A stretch of DNA of 64,000 nucleotides from an uncultured Elusimicrobiales bacterium (GTDB lineage Bacteria; Elusimicrobiota; Elusimicrobia; Elusimicrobiales; Elusimicrobiaceae). The translations under genes and the position numbers were made by a program. The notes below the pieces were generated by a model, which was not told the origin of the DNA, did no database searches, and saw nothing but the letters and a program-made list of their open reading frames with translations. Below are positions 15,274 through 24,193 of the stretch, piece by piece. Location: contig CALVGG010000003.1 of assembly GCA_944327085.1 (NCBI GenBank), positions 62,001-126,000 of the forward strand. The letters run 5' to 3'. How positions within the stretch are numbered: the first letter of the stretch is position 1; the number at the start of each line of letters is the position of its first letter.

Positions 15274-15957
15274 CTATTTTTTTAAGAGTGCCTGTTTGGG
15301 TGTATTGCGGCGCAGCCGGGCCAAAAACCCGCAAACATAATAACCGGCCAAAGCATACAAACACGCAACGGACAAAAACTCCGCCCCAAAAGACCACAAG
15401 GTTACGCCGTCCCAATTATTAAACGAACGCACCATGGATAATTTATCCCCCATATGCCAATCAAACGAAGCTTTCACCCCGTACAATGCCGCCGCCCATA
15501 ACACAATATATAACACGCCGCGGGACATACGGCCCAGGCGTTTTTGCAATGCCCCGCGTATCATTGCCCCGTGCAGCCCCACATGTACGGCCGTTAATAT
15601 AAAACCCCAATAAGCACATAAAGAGTGCAAACGCCGGGCTGTAAACCCGCCGGAAAAGGGCAAAAATGTAAACAAATGGCGGGAAATTAACACCCCGCTG
15701 ATAATCATCCCCACCATAGCCGCCAACAGCAGTAAATTAACCGCCGTCCAAGCGGTGCGGTAAACGGTATAGGGGCCTTTTATTAAGTTTTTATACCAGC
15801 CTATATTCAGCGCCGTGTGCACCAAAAACAATACCCCCAACGCCGTGCCGATTATTTCATGCGGCAAAACCCCGGTCAGCCGCGGGGCCAATGCCGATAA
15901 AAAAAGGGAGCCCATCAGCACGTCCGTAATTATTTTAATGATTAATTTGTGCTGCAT
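15274..15957 (-). CDS. DUF4405-type cytochrome b-like membrane protein
   Basis: 227 residues with about five to six membrane-spanning segments. Histidines inside the helices (LVHTALN, LHSLCAYWGF, AVHVGLHG) are placed like heme ligands of the DUF4405/cytochrome-b561-like group, so it may pass electrons across the membrane. The ATG at 15957 follows GGGAGGG at good spacing; the GTG six bases earlier overlaps the SD and is rejected. It sits 12 nt upstream of one flavodoxin gene and downstream of another, so a membrane heme to flavodoxin electron path is a reasonable inference. Heme binding is inferred from histidine placement only. Confidence 0.7.
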   Translation of the reverse strand: MQHKLIIKIITDVLMGSLFLSALAPRLTGVLPHEIIGTALGVLFLVHTALNIGWYKNLIKGPYTVYRTAWTAVNLLLLAAMVGMIISGVLISRHLFTFLPFSGGFTARRLHSLCAYWGFILTAVHVGLHGAMIRGALQKRLGRMSRGVLYIVLWAAALYGVKASFDWHMGDKLSMVRSFNNWDGVTLWSFGAEFLSVACLYALAGYYVCGFLARLRRNTPKQALLKK

Positions 15958-15992
15958 AAGCACCCTCCCGTTATTACAAAATATTGGCCATA

Positions 15993-16610
15993 TTATAAGG
16001 CCAGTTTATCCAGCCAGGCCTGCAACGCCTTTGCGGGCGCGCCGGAGCTCCGCCCCGTAAACGTAACCCCTTCCAGCACATTGGCGCCGGAAAGCAGTTT
16101 ATTTAAATCCCGTTCACAATTTTGCATACCGCCGCCGCCATTGGTAAAAAAACCGGCCACGGTTTTGCCTTCCCAGTTATACTGAGAAACAAACGAAGAT
16201 ACCGCCGGGGCAATGGTTCCCCACCAATTGGGCGAACCGATAAATACTACATCGTATTGTGCCATATTTTCCACCCGGCCGGAAAGTGCCGGTTTGGTGC
16301 CGGATTGGATTTGCTCTTTGGCGCGGTCCAACAAATCCCCATAAGCGGCAGGATAGGGCTCCACCGTGTTGATTTCAAACAAATCCGCCCCCACAGCCCG
16401 GGCAATTTGCTGTGCAACGGCTTTGGTATTTCCGGAATAAGAATAATACGCCACCAATATTTTTTTGTCTTTAGCCGTGTTTTCAGCCTGCGGTGCCGCC
16501 ACGGGGGCGGTCTCTTTGGCTTGTTCTTCCGCACCGGGCGCTTTGGCACATGCGGCCGAACCTAACAACATCATGGCACCGCCAATTACTGCATAAATAT
16601 TTTTTTTCAT
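15993..16610 (-). CDS. Exported flavodoxin (probable lipoprotein)
   Basis: 205 residues. The N-terminus (MKKN, then a hydrophobic run ending in LGSAACAKAPG) is a signal peptide, and the cysteine suggests lipoprotein processing although the lipobox is not ideal. An alanine/glutamate-rich linker follows. ILVAYYSYSGNTKAVAQQIA is the flavodoxin FMN loop, and FIGSPNWWGTIAPAV and FFTNGGGGMQNCERDL are the later loops. AAGGAG precedes the ATG at 16610. It is probably a periplasmic FMN electron carrier or reductase co-expressed with the neighbouring membrane protein and flavodoxin. Confidence 0.85.
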   Translation of the reverse strand: MKKNIYAVIGGAMMLLGSAACAKAPGAEEQAKETAPVAAPQAENTAKDKKILVAYYSYSGNTKAVAQQIARAVGADLFEINTVEPYPAAYGDLLDRAKEQIQSGTKPALSGRVENMAQYDVVFIGSPNWWGTIAPAVSSFVSQYNWEGKTVAGFFTNGGGGMQNCERDLNKLLSGANVLEGVTFTGRSSGAPAKALQAWLDKLAL

Positions 16611-16799
16611 ACGAATGACTCCTTAAACATCATTGCAAAGCCTTTTTAGGGTTTAAAATAACGCTAAACCCTGGCAAGACTTTGCCTTTATTTAGCCGTA
16701 TTATTTTTTAAAAAGCGGATATATCATCATAAAAATATTCCGCCGGAATGGCTTTATGTACGCGTTAAGGCAACACGTACATAAAGCCGGAGGTTCCCT

Positions 16800-18590
16800 T
16801 TATTTGCAAGCGGCCAATTCCCTGGGCTGTTTAAGGGTTTTTAAACAGGCCAGTGCGTCTTGGCAAATTAACTCTTTGGTTAAATGGAAACGCTTGTATA
16901 AAGTCTCCAGGGGGACACGGTCCGTAAATTCCTTTTGGGCGCCGAAATTAAGCACCCGCATGGAACTGCCCCCGTAAAACGAGGCTACTTTTTCCCCAAA
17001 ACCGCCGCTAAGGCAGCCGTCTTCCAGCGTAAGCACCAAACGGTGGTTTTGTTTTAAGCTTTCTAGTAGTTCCTCGTCCAGGCCGGACATATAGCGCGGG
17101 TTAATCAGCGTGGGTTTAATGCCTGCCGTTTCCTGCAGCTGGCGGCAAACCTGCTGCCCTAAATGCAGGAAATTGCCCAACCCCAAAACGGCCACTTCGC
17201 TGCCTTGGGAAACCACCTGGAATTTATTCAACGCGGCATAATCCGCCTGGGCTTGGGCGCCGTAATCCGCCACCGGGCCCGAAGGAACCCGAATAGCTAC
17301 AGGATATGTATTTTGTTTTAAAGCCCAATCCAACATGGCAAAATATTCTTCTTTACCGGTAGGGGCCAAATAAACAATATTGGGGATATTGCTAATAAGC
17401 GGAATATCAAAACAACCCAAATGCGTGGCATCCCCGCCGGAAATACCGCCCCAATGCACCAACAGTACGGCCGGGTTGTTATTTAAAGCCCAGTCTTGAG
17501 ACAGCTGGTCATACGTGCGCTGCACAAAGGAGCTAAGCACCTGAAGCACCGGCTTAGCCCCGCCTTTGGCCAAGGCAGAGGCATAGGCTACGGCGTGTTC
17601 TTCGGCAATGCCCACATCCGTAAACCCGGCCCCAAATTGCGCACGCAGCTGAGGGGTAAGCCCATAGGCACCGGGCGTGGCCGGGGTGATGGTAATCACG
17701 CGCGGGTCTTGGCGGCGTTTTTCAAGCAGGTAATCCACCGTTAAAGAAGCATAGCTTGGGGCTTCGGGCGCCGGGGCAGGGTTTGTTAACTGGCCGGGAG
17801 CAATAAAATGGAAAGCTTCGGGGTCGTTCTGCGCGGCCGGGCAGCCTTTGCCTTTTACCGTATGGATATGCACCACCGTGGGGCGGGGCGTATCTTTTAC
17901 CTGTTTAAAAGCCTGTACCAGGGCAAGCATGTCGTTCCCGTCGTCTACGTACACATAATCCAACCCCAAGGCCTTAAAAAAATTACACTCGGCCATGCCT
18001 TTGCTTTGGCGCAGCTGCGCCAAATTGCGGTACAAGCCGCCGTGGTTGGGGGCAATGCACATATCATTATCGTTTACCACAATAATGATGTTGCTGTTTA
18101 ATTCGGCAGCGTTATCCAAGCCTTCAAACGCTTCCCCTCCGCTGAGGGAACCGTCCCCAATAACAGCTATTACATTGTGTTTTTGGCCCTGCAAATCCCG
18201 CGCTTTGGCCAGGCCCACGGCCAAGCTGGGCGCGGTGGAAGTATGCCCCACAAAGAAGTAATCATGCGCGCTTTCCTGCGGGTTGGTATAGCCGGAAATG
18301 GCCTGATATTTAGCCGGGTTTAAAAAGTTTTCTTTACGGCCGGTTAAAATTTTGTGGGTATAGCTTTGGTGGGATACGTCATACACTATTTTATCTTGCG
18401 GAGAATTAAACACATAATGCATGGCAACCGTCGCTTCCACAAAGCCCAAGTTGGGGGCCAAGTGCCCGCCCGTGGCGTTTACTTTATGAATAAGCACCTC
18501 GCGTATTTCCTGCGACAGGGCGGCAAGATCTGCCAAAGATAAATTTTTTAAGTCCTGCGGTTGATTTACTTTTTCCAAAATAGACGACAT
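16800..18590 (-). CDS. dxs: 1-deoxy-D-xylulose-5-phosphate synthase family enzyme
   Basis: 596 residues of the thiamine-diphosphate transketolase-like fold. LKNLSLADLAALSQEIRE and NATGGHLAPNLGFVEATVAMH open the protein as in DXS. VIGDGSLSGGEAFEGLDNAA with VNDNDM forms the ThDP/Mg motif, and DVGIAEEHAVAYASALA carries the catalytic Glu of the pyrimidine domain. The C-terminal transketolase domain ends near GFGEKV. DXS makes the first MEP-pathway intermediate from pyruvate and glyceraldehyde-3-phosphate. It is slightly shorter than the ~620 of E. coli. Sitting inside a redox-type block is unusual for a housekeeping gene and leaves room for a related acyloin-type activity. Confidence 0.85.
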   Translation of the reverse strand: MSSILEKVNQPQDLKNLSLADLAALSQEIREVLIHKVNATGGHLAPNLGFVEATVAMHYVFNSPQDKIVYDVSHQSYTHKILTGRKENFLNPAKYQAISGYTNPQESAHDYFFVGHTSTAPSLAVGLAKARDLQGQKHNVIAVIGDGSLSGGEAFEGLDNAAELNSNIIIVVNDNDMCIAPNHGGLYRNLAQLRQSKGMAECNFFKALGLDYVYVDDGNDMLALVQAFKQVKDTPRPTVVHIHTVKGKGCPAAQNDPEAFHFIAPGQLTNPAPAPEAPSYASLTVDYLLEKRRQDPRVITITPATPGAYGLTPQLRAQFGAGFTDVGIAEEHAVAYASALAKGGAKPVLQVLSSFVQRTYDQLSQDWALNNNPAVLLVHWGGISGGDATHLGCFDIPLISNIPNIVYLAPTGKEEYFAMLDWALKQNTYPVAIRVPSGPVADYGAQAQADYAALNKFQVVSQGSEVAVLGLGNFLHLGQQVCRQLQETAGIKPTLINPRYMSGLDEELLESLKQNHRLVLTLEDGCLSGGFGEKVASFYGGSSMRVLNFGAQKEFTDRVPLETLYKRFHLTKELICQDALACLKTLKQPRELAACK

Positions 18591-18607
18591 GATACAAACA
18601 CTCCGTA

Positions 18608-19111
18608 TTATTTATATTCTTTATCGGTTACCGGGTCCAACCAGGTGGTGGAACCGTTTTTATGGGCATTGGTTTCCAAAGAAATATGAACAAACCAGCT
18701 GTCCGGCGCGGCGCCGTGCCAATGTTCCACATCTGGGGCAATCAGCACGATATCGCCTTTTTTAAGGTGTCTGATTTCCTTGTCTTTTTCCTGGTAGCGG
18801 CCTTCCCCGTTAAGCACCAGCAAAATTTGTCCTCCGGCGTGCTTATGCCAATGCGTGCGGGCACCCGGTTCAAAGGTTACGTTGCCGATAGGCGCCTGAA
18901 AAACATCATCCTTCGGGTTTAACATATTTAAATAGGTTGTGCCCGTAAAAAATTTGCTGTAAGGGTTCACGTCCCCCTGTGCAAAAATGGTGTCAATAGG
19001 TGATTTTTTGCTCATCTTTTTTTCCTCCTTATTTTTAGCCTGTAACAGCCCGGCCGTTAAAACCAGTAATCCGACCGCCAACCAAATTATTTTTTTAGTG
19101 GGTAAATGCAT
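18608..19111 (-). CDS. Exported cupin domain protein
   Basis: 167 residues. An N-terminal hydrophobic signal-like helix (IIWLAVGLLVLTAGLL) is followed by a basic linker and a single cupin barrel. HWHKHAGGQILLVLNGEGRYQE and GDIVLIAPDVEHWHGA are the two cupin motifs with the metal-binding histidines and glutamine. AAAGGAGG precedes the ATG. Cupins of this type accompany carboxymuconolactone-decarboxylase-like proteins in many gut bacteria, and here the CMD-like gene is directly upstream (42 nt). They are probably co-transcribed from the MerR-type promoter at 19,900. Substrate unknown. Confidence 0.8.
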   Translation of the reverse strand: MHLPTKKIIWLAVGLLVLTAGLLQAKNKEEKKMSKKSPIDTIFAQGDVNPYSKFFTGTTYLNMLNPKDDVFQAPIGNVTFEPGARTHWHKHAGGQILLVLNGEGRYQEKDKEIRHLKKGDIVLIAPDVEHWHGAAPDSWFVHISLETNAHKNGSTTWLDPVTDKEYK

Positions 19112-19153
19112 AATGCCTCCTTTTGCCTAAACATGATAAGGCAAACCAGCTAT

Positions 19154-19873
19154 TTATTTTCTGGCCGCCAAAACGGTTTTTAATACTTCTGCGGCATTGG
19201 CGGCGGGTTTAGCGCCCAGCTGCTTACGCAACACGGCAATAATGCCCTGCATTTCTTGCGGCGTAACGCCGGTGTTCATGGCCATGCCCATATGCGCCTT
19301 TAGCTGCGGGTTGACCGTTTGCAAAGCTGCCAAGGCGGATACGGTGGCCATTTCCCGGTCTTTAAAGGGCAGCACCCCGCGAGCAAAAATATCCGCAAAC
19401 AAATGCTCTTTTAAAAACGTATCCGTATCCTGTATGAAAGTTTGCGGATGGGACGGCAAAGAAGAAGCCACCAGCACTTCCAGGTTTTTCTTGCCCAGCT
19501 CGTACTTATCAGCCCCTTCAGGCAATGCCTGCGGGGTGGGGCCTTCGGCATCTTTTATGCCTTTTTGCAAGCGTTCTTTAAGCACATTTTCAAGCACGCC
19601 CGCCGCATTTAAACAACGCGGAAAGCCCGTATATGCATACAGCTGCAGGGTAATTTCTTTCAGTTCATTAACCGTAAGCCCGGCGTCTAACCCTTGGGCA
19701 TATGCGGCGGATAATTTTTCCAAATCACCCACGGCCGCCAAAGCCGCCACCGCCGAAATGGCCTGCTGTTTAGGGGTTAAGAAGTTTGTCATTGTTTCCT
19801 CTTTTGCGTGGTTGCATGCAGCCAACAAGGCCGCACACACCGACGCCAGTAAAATTTTGGTTTTTTTCTTCAC
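19154..19873 (-). CDS. Carboxymuconolactone-decarboxylase-like lipoprotein
   Basis: About 239 residues from a GTG at 19873: KKKTKILLASVCAALLAACNH is a short lipoprotein signal with lipobox LAAC. Two CMD/AhpD-like repeats follow (ITLQLYAYTGFPRCLNAAG and the C-terminal VSALAALQTVNPQLKAHMGMAMNTG). The AhpD CxxC pair is absent, so peroxidase activity of the AhpD type is unlikely. A longer frame from 19945 runs through the promoter and is rejected. An internal ATG at 19792 (MTNFLTPKQQ) has a better SD (AGGAAAC) and would give a cytoplasmic form. Probably driven by the MerR-type promoter just upstream. Confidence 0.7.
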   Translation of the reverse strand: MKKKTKILLASVCAALLAACNHAKEETMTNFLTPKQQAISAVAALAAVGDLEKLSAAYAQGLDAGLTVNELKEITLQLYAYTGFPRCLNAAGVLENVLKERLQKGIKDAEGPTPQALPEGADKYELGKKNLEVLVASSLPSHPQTFIQDTDTFLKEHLFADIFARGVLPFKDREMATVSALAALQTVNPQLKAHMGMAMNTGVTPQEMQGIIAVLRKQLGAKPAANAAEVLKTVLAARK

Positions 19874-19896
19874 CGGCCAAATGGCCGGAAAAAACA

Positions 19897-19927
19897 AGTA
19901 TAAACCTTGAAGCTTGCTCCAAGTCAA
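19897..19927 (-). promoter_or_regulatory. MerR-type promoter of the CMD/cupin genes
   Basis: On the minus strand TTGACT (19922-19927) and TATACT (19897-19902) are 19 bp apart, the over-long spacer typical of MerR-activated promoters. The spacer holds the dyad CTTGGAGC-AA-GCTTCAAG. The merR gene lies about 0.7 kb upstream and its own promoter has the same design. Confidence 0.8.
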
Positions 19928-20005
19928 GCATTTTTTGAAAATCATAGAAGGATTTAAAAACCACTCCGCACAAACGCGGTATGTTTAAAAATTGTTAAGC
20001 TAACC

Positions 20006-20545
20006 TTAACAATTCTTGCCTGCCTGATACGCTTCCTGCCAGGCCGGGGTGTTTTTCACTTCTCCCGCCTGCCAGGCGCCTACGCCGTAAATGACGGCTT
20101 TTTCGCGGGCATTGTCCAGGCAGTCCTGCGTAAAACCGCGCAAGGCCTCTACCGCGCGGTGCAGGTTCTTTTTGTTCGTATCGGCCGCGGTGAGAATAAA
20201 ATAAAAATCCTTGTTGGAAATTTCCGTATAACGCGGAACGGTGCGGTCTATAAAAGTTTTAAGCTGCCCATCCATAGAATAAAAATAAACCGGCGTAGCC
20301 AGCACAATCACATCGGCCGCCACCAATTTATCCAGCAGGTCTTTCATATCATCTTTTTGTACGCATACATGCGTGTTGTTGCACACCCCGCAGCCCATAC
20401 AATAGTGAATGTTTTTTTCACGAAGGAAGATTTTTTCCGTTTCGTGTCCGGCTTCCTGCGCACCTAAAATAAAACGGTCGCACAATAAATCGGAATTGCC
20501 GCCCTTTCTGGGGCTGGCGGAAATAACCAATACTTTTTTCTTCAT
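20006..20545 (-). CDS. NADPH-dependent FMN reductase / flavodoxin-fold oxidoreductase
   Basis: 179 residues. VLVISASPRKGGNSDLLC is the FMN phosphate loop of the iron-sulfur-flavoprotein/FMN-reductase family. CMGCGVCNNTHVCVQKDDM carries clustered cysteines (CxxCxxC plus one), as in Isf-like proteins, which may bind an iron-sulfur cluster. ATPVYFYSMDGQLKTFIDR is the second flavin loop. The ATG at 20545 lies six bases after AGAGG; an in-frame TTG at 20551 is less likely. It follows merR by 9 nt and is thus under the autoregulated MerR promoter, fitting a redox-stress response. Confidence 0.85.
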   Translation of the reverse strand: MKKKVLVISASPRKGGNSDLLCDRFILGAQEAGHETEKIFLREKNIHYCMGCGVCNNTHVCVQKDDMKDLLDKLVAADVIVLATPVYFYSMDGQLKTFIDRTVPRYTEISNKDFYFILTAADTNKKNLHRAVEALRGFTQDCLDNAREKAVIYGVGAWQAGEVKNTPAWQEAYQAGKNC

Positions 20546-20554
20546 ATTCAACCT

Positions 20555-20932
20555 CTAACCCAATAATTTTTTCTCACACGCAACAATTTCTTTTTCATAC
20601 ATATCAATTTTATAGTTCAGGCGTTTTAATACCTGCTGCATTTGTTTCATACGCTCCTGCAGGTGTTCCCGCTCATCTATAAGCAACTGCTTGCGCTGTT
20701 TTAATGTGCGGTTTCCTTTGCGGTATAAGGCAACATAGCGCGTAAGCGTTTCAATAGAAAGCCCCGCCCCGCGCATACATTTAATAAATTCTACCCAGCC
20801 GCAGTCCTCCGGCGTGTAATCCCGCACGCCGCTTTCTTTGCGGGTAACAGGCGGGATAAGGCCAACCTTTTCATAATAGCGTAAGGTATCGGCCGGCAGG
20901 CCGTACTTTTCGCTCACTTCGGATATGGTCAT
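20555..20932 (-). CDS. MerR family transcriptional regulator
   Basis: 125 residues. The N-terminal winged helix (MTISEVSEKYGLPADTLRYYEKVGLI, with RDYTPEDCGWVEFIKCMR) is classic MerR. The C-terminal half is a long coiled coil (KQRKQLLIDEREHLQERM onward) for dimerisation, ending without a metal-binding cysteine loop. It belongs with the AdhR-like aldehyde or electrophile-responsive group rather than metal sensors (inference from length and operator). AAGGAGG precedes the start. It is expected to act at both 19-bp-spacer promoters. Confidence 0.9.
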   Translation of the reverse strand: MTISEVSEKYGLPADTLRYYEKVGLIPPVTRKESGVRDYTPEDCGWVEFIKCMRGAGLSIETLTRYVALYRKGNRTLKQRKQLLIDEREHLQERMKQMQQVLKRLNYKIDMYEKEIVACEKKLLG

Positions 20933-20953
20933 AAAATGCCTCCTTGTATTTTT

Positions 20954-20984
20954 ATTATATTACCTGGAGTTAACTCTAAGTCAA
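20954..20984 (-). promoter_or_regulatory. Autoregulated MerR-type promoter
   Basis: TTGACT (20979-20984) and TATAAT (20954-20959) on the minus strand with a 19-bp spacer. The spacer contains AGAGTTAACTCC, a near-perfect dyad like that of AdhR-type regulators. It drives merR and the FMN reductase gene. Confidence 0.85.
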
Positions 20985-20995
20985 GCCCATAAAAA

Positions 20996-21022
20996 AGCCC
21001 GTAAACATTTACGGGCTTTTTA
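20996..21022 (-). terminator. Terminator of the Bcr/CflA gene
   Basis: AGCCCGTAAA and TTTACGGGCT form a 10-bp stem with a 2-nt loop and T-rich flanks on both strands. It separates the efflux gene from the merR promoter. Confidence 0.8.
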
Positions 21023-21037
21023 AAACGGCAAATTAAA

Positions 21038-22279
21038 TTACAGTGTGGCAGGAGCCGTTTGTCGCGTATTTTCCGGCAGGGGTTTACGTTTGCCGGCCAG
21101 CAGTGCGCACGCGCAGGAGCACACCGCACACACCACAAAAGTAATGCCGGTAGAAACCAAAATATTGCCCAACCCCACCACCGGGGAGACCAAACTGCCA
21201 AACAAAAAACAGCACGCCCCCAACAAAGCGGATCCGGTTCCGGCCAGCCCGCGCACGGCTGCCATAGCCAATGCGGTGGAAGAAGTAAAACTGAGCCCCA
21301 TCATAAACAGCATAATAAACAGCAGGGTTTCAAACACCCACACATTGGCCCCGGCCAATAACACGCCCAGCAAGGCCACGCTGCACACCAACATACCCGC
21401 GCAGCTGGTCAACACGCAATGTTCCTGGCGTTTAAACTTAACGGACATGGTAGCCCCGCTGGCCATGGCCACGGCATTAACGGCAAAAAACAGGCTGAAC
21501 GCAAACGGAGAAAAACCGTAATGCTCCTGTATAATAAACGGAGACGCCGCAATATACCCAAACAAAATGCCCTGAGCAAAAGCCAGCTGCAACATATAAA
21601 GCATAAATTTGCGGTTATGCACCACTTTTTTAAATAAAGAGAGCGTTTTAACCACACTTTCTTTAGAGCGTTTGGAGTGGGATAAAGACTCGTTAAAATG
21701 CACGCAGCAGGCAAACAGTGCCAAAGCCAATATAAACAGCGCCACAAATATCCCGCGCCACGTGGTTATTTTTAACAATGCGCCACCCACCACCGGGGCA
21801 GAAACCGGTGCCACCCCGTTAATGGCACCCACCACGGCCAGGGCTTTAGCCAGGTTGGCGCCTTTAAATTTATCGGTAGCAATAGAGCGGGAAATCACAA
21901 TTCCCCCCGCGCCGGCGGCACCCTGCACAAAACGCAATAAAACAAACAGTTCTATAGTGGGTGAGAAAATACAGCCTAATGTAGACACTAAAAATAATGC
22001 CATAGAGGCTAACAGCGGTATACGGCGGCCGTATTTATCACTAAGCGGGCCAAATACCAGTTGCCCCGCAGCCAGGCCTAACATAGAAAACGTCAGCCCC
22101 AGCTGCACCATAGACACGCTGGTATTGAAATAACTCGTCATAGCCGGAAGGCTAGGCAGGTACATATCGGTTACAAACGGGCCAAATGCACTTAACAAGC
22201 CCAAAAATACAAATAAAAAAAAGGCAGAATTATGCCTTTTTGAGGTGTTTCCCTTCCAATTTTTTCTTTGTTGCTTCAT
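21038..22279 (-). CDS. Bcr/CflA family multidrug efflux MFS transporter
   Basis: 413 residues with about twelve membrane helices. FVTDMYLPSLPAM in helix 1 and GPLSDKYGRRIPLL in the loop after helix 2 are diagnostic of the Bcr/CflA drug:proton antiporter group. FVQGAAGAGGIVISRSI matches motif C-like helix 4, and VSAPVVGGALL follows. It exports drugs or metabolites across the inner membrane. The start ATG at 22279 has only a weak AGAG upstream, with AT-rich DNA directly before it. It is not obviously under the neighbouring MerR operator, which reads away from it after a terminator. Confidence 0.88.
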   Translation of the reverse strand: MKQQRKNWKGNTSKRHNSAFFLFVFLGLLSAFGPFVTDMYLPSLPAMTSYFNTSVSMVQLGLTFSMLGLAAGQLVFGPLSDKYGRRIPLLASMALFLVSTLGCIFSPTIELFVLLRFVQGAAGAGGIVISRSIATDKFKGANLAKALAVVGAINGVAPVSAPVVGGALLKITTWRGIFVALFILALALFACCVHFNESLSHSKRSKESVVKTLSLFKKVVHNRKFMLYMLQLAFAQGILFGYIAASPFIIQEHYGFSPFAFSLFFAVNAVAMASGATMSVKFKRQEHCVLTSCAGMLVCSVALLGVLLAGANVWVFETLLFIMLFMMGLSFTSSTALAMAAVRGLAGTGSALLGACCFLFGSLVSPVVGLGNILVSTGITFVVCAVCSCACALLAGKRKPLPENTRQTAPATL

Positions 22280-22414
22280 ATATATAGTTTAGCTCTTTTG
22301 ATAGGCAAAATTCAAAGCTGGCAGACCTAAAAAAACAAAATAAGACGAACCCAAGGCGGATTTTACGCGGCAATTATAAAATAGTAAAATTTATTAAATA
22401 GTAATTAATACCAC

Positions 22415-24082
22415 TTGCTTATAAAAACACTTCTGCTTAAGCTTGCTTCAGTAATTAAACAGCGCCCCCAGTTATTATCCACAAAAATTATTGCGTTTCT
22501 TTCGCTTTATTTTTTGGTGTTTTTAAATTTTAGCTTCTGGCGCTATATGTTTACGCACGTAGAAATAAACTCTTTCTACAGTGTCTTGTTTTGCCTTTCC
22601 CTGCCGGTGGTGATATTCACCCTAATGTATTTGGCATTTAGCATTTTGCTGGTGCCGTATGTGGGCAGAACAATAGTGGCCCTGTTAATTGTTGTGTCTG
22701 CGGCGGTAAATTATTTGTCTTACCAGTTTGGCGTGTTTATAGACGCCGATATGATACGCAATGTGTTTGAAACTCATCCCGGCGAAGTGAAAGATTTAAT
22801 TACCCCCCTTTCCGTTACCTGGCTGGTAATCTTGGGGATTATACCGGCCGCCCTGTTTTTGCGTTTAAAAATCAAATACCGCCCTTTTTTAAAAGAGGTA
22901 TTGGCCCGTTTGGCCCGCTGCGGTATTTGTTTGGGATGTTTGCTGGTGTTTTTACCTTTTGTATATAAGGAGTACGCCTCTTTCGGGCGCAACCATAATG
23001 GAATACGCCGCCTGGTGATTCCGCACAACTATATTTATGCCACCGCGCGTTACTATCAAATAGAGGCTCAACACCGCCGTCCCTTTACCCGGTTGGACGA
23101 AGAAGCCGCCCACGTGCCTTACCCGGATGAAGAAGTAACCGTATTTGTGCTGGTGCTGGGGGAAACCGCCCGGGCGATGAATTTTTCTTTAAACGGATAT
23201 GAAAGAGAAACCAACCCCCTGCTTTCCAAACAGGATATTGTAAACTTCCGCCATGTGGAATCGGCCGGTACGGCTACGGCGGTTTCGGTTCCGGCCATTT
23301 TCTCGGTCAAAGGCAGAAAAACTTTTAACCCCACAGACGCCAAATATACCGAAAACCTGCTGGACCTGCTGCAACAAACCGGCTATCAAATATATTGGCT
23401 GGAAAACGACAACGGCTGCAAGGGCGTATGCAACCGCGTACCCAATAAAGAAATGGACCTTAAAAATAAAAAATATTGCGACGGGACCTACTGTTACGAC
23501 GACATCCTGCTGCAGGAACTGGCCGACTATTTAAAAACAGTGGACAAAAACACGTTTATTGTGTTGCACACCATCGGCAGCCACGGGCCCACCTATTACC
23601 GCCGCTATCCGCCGGAGTTTTAAAAATTTACCCCCACCTGCGATACGGAGGAAATACAAACCTGCACCCGGCAGCAAATCGTCAACACGTACGACAATAC
23701 CATTTTGTATACGGACCATATCGTTAACGGCGTGATAGAATTATTAAAGCAATACCCGCAATGGGAAAGCGGCATGATGTACGTGTCCGACCATGGGGAA
23801 TCCCTCGGGGAAAATAACATCTATTTACACGGCCTGCCCTATGCCATTGCCCCTAAGGAACAAACCACCGTGCCTATGCTTATTTGGATGAACCCCGTGA
23901 TGAAAAAGTCGGACCATTTAGACTACGCCTGCCTGAAAGAAAAAGCCCAAACGGGGCATTTCTCGCACGACTGGCTGTTCCATTCCTTGCTGACGCTTAT
24001 GGAGCTGGACAGTAAAGTCTATAATCAGGATTTAGACTTTTTTGAATCCTGCCGCACGCTGCCCGTTCCCAAAAAATCCTAG
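22415..24082 (+). pseudogene. eptA: EptA-type phosphoethanolamine transferase interrupted by one nonsense codon
   Basis: The first part (TTG start at 22415, 402 aa) has about five N-terminal membrane helices, then the sulfatase-fold domain: VLGETARAMNFSLNGY with the catalytic Thr, AGTATAVSVPAIF and HTIGSHGPTYYRRYPPEF. A TAA at 23621-23623 follows. The same frame then continues without any shift: KFTPTC, TYDNTILYTDHIV, YVSDHGESLGE (metal-binding DHGES) and HDWLFHSLL, to 24082. In intact homologues a glutamate is expected at the stop, so a single GAA to TAA change explains it. The enzyme would add phosphoethanolamine to lipid A. Metal-site residues lie after the stop, so the short product should be inactive. 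Confidence 0.85.
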
Positions 24083-24088
24083 CCATAA

Positions 24089-24117
24089 AACCCGGCCCCA
24101 AAAGCCGGGTTTTTTTA
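24089..24117 (+). terminator. Terminator after eptA
   Basis: AACCCGGC and GCCGGGTT form an 8-bp stem followed by seven T residues. Confidence 0.85.
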
Positions 24118-24193
24118 TTCAGTTTATAAGCCGGGTTACGCAAGCTTTTCAAAAATATATAATAAGGATAACCAAATTACCAAGGGGGTTTTT

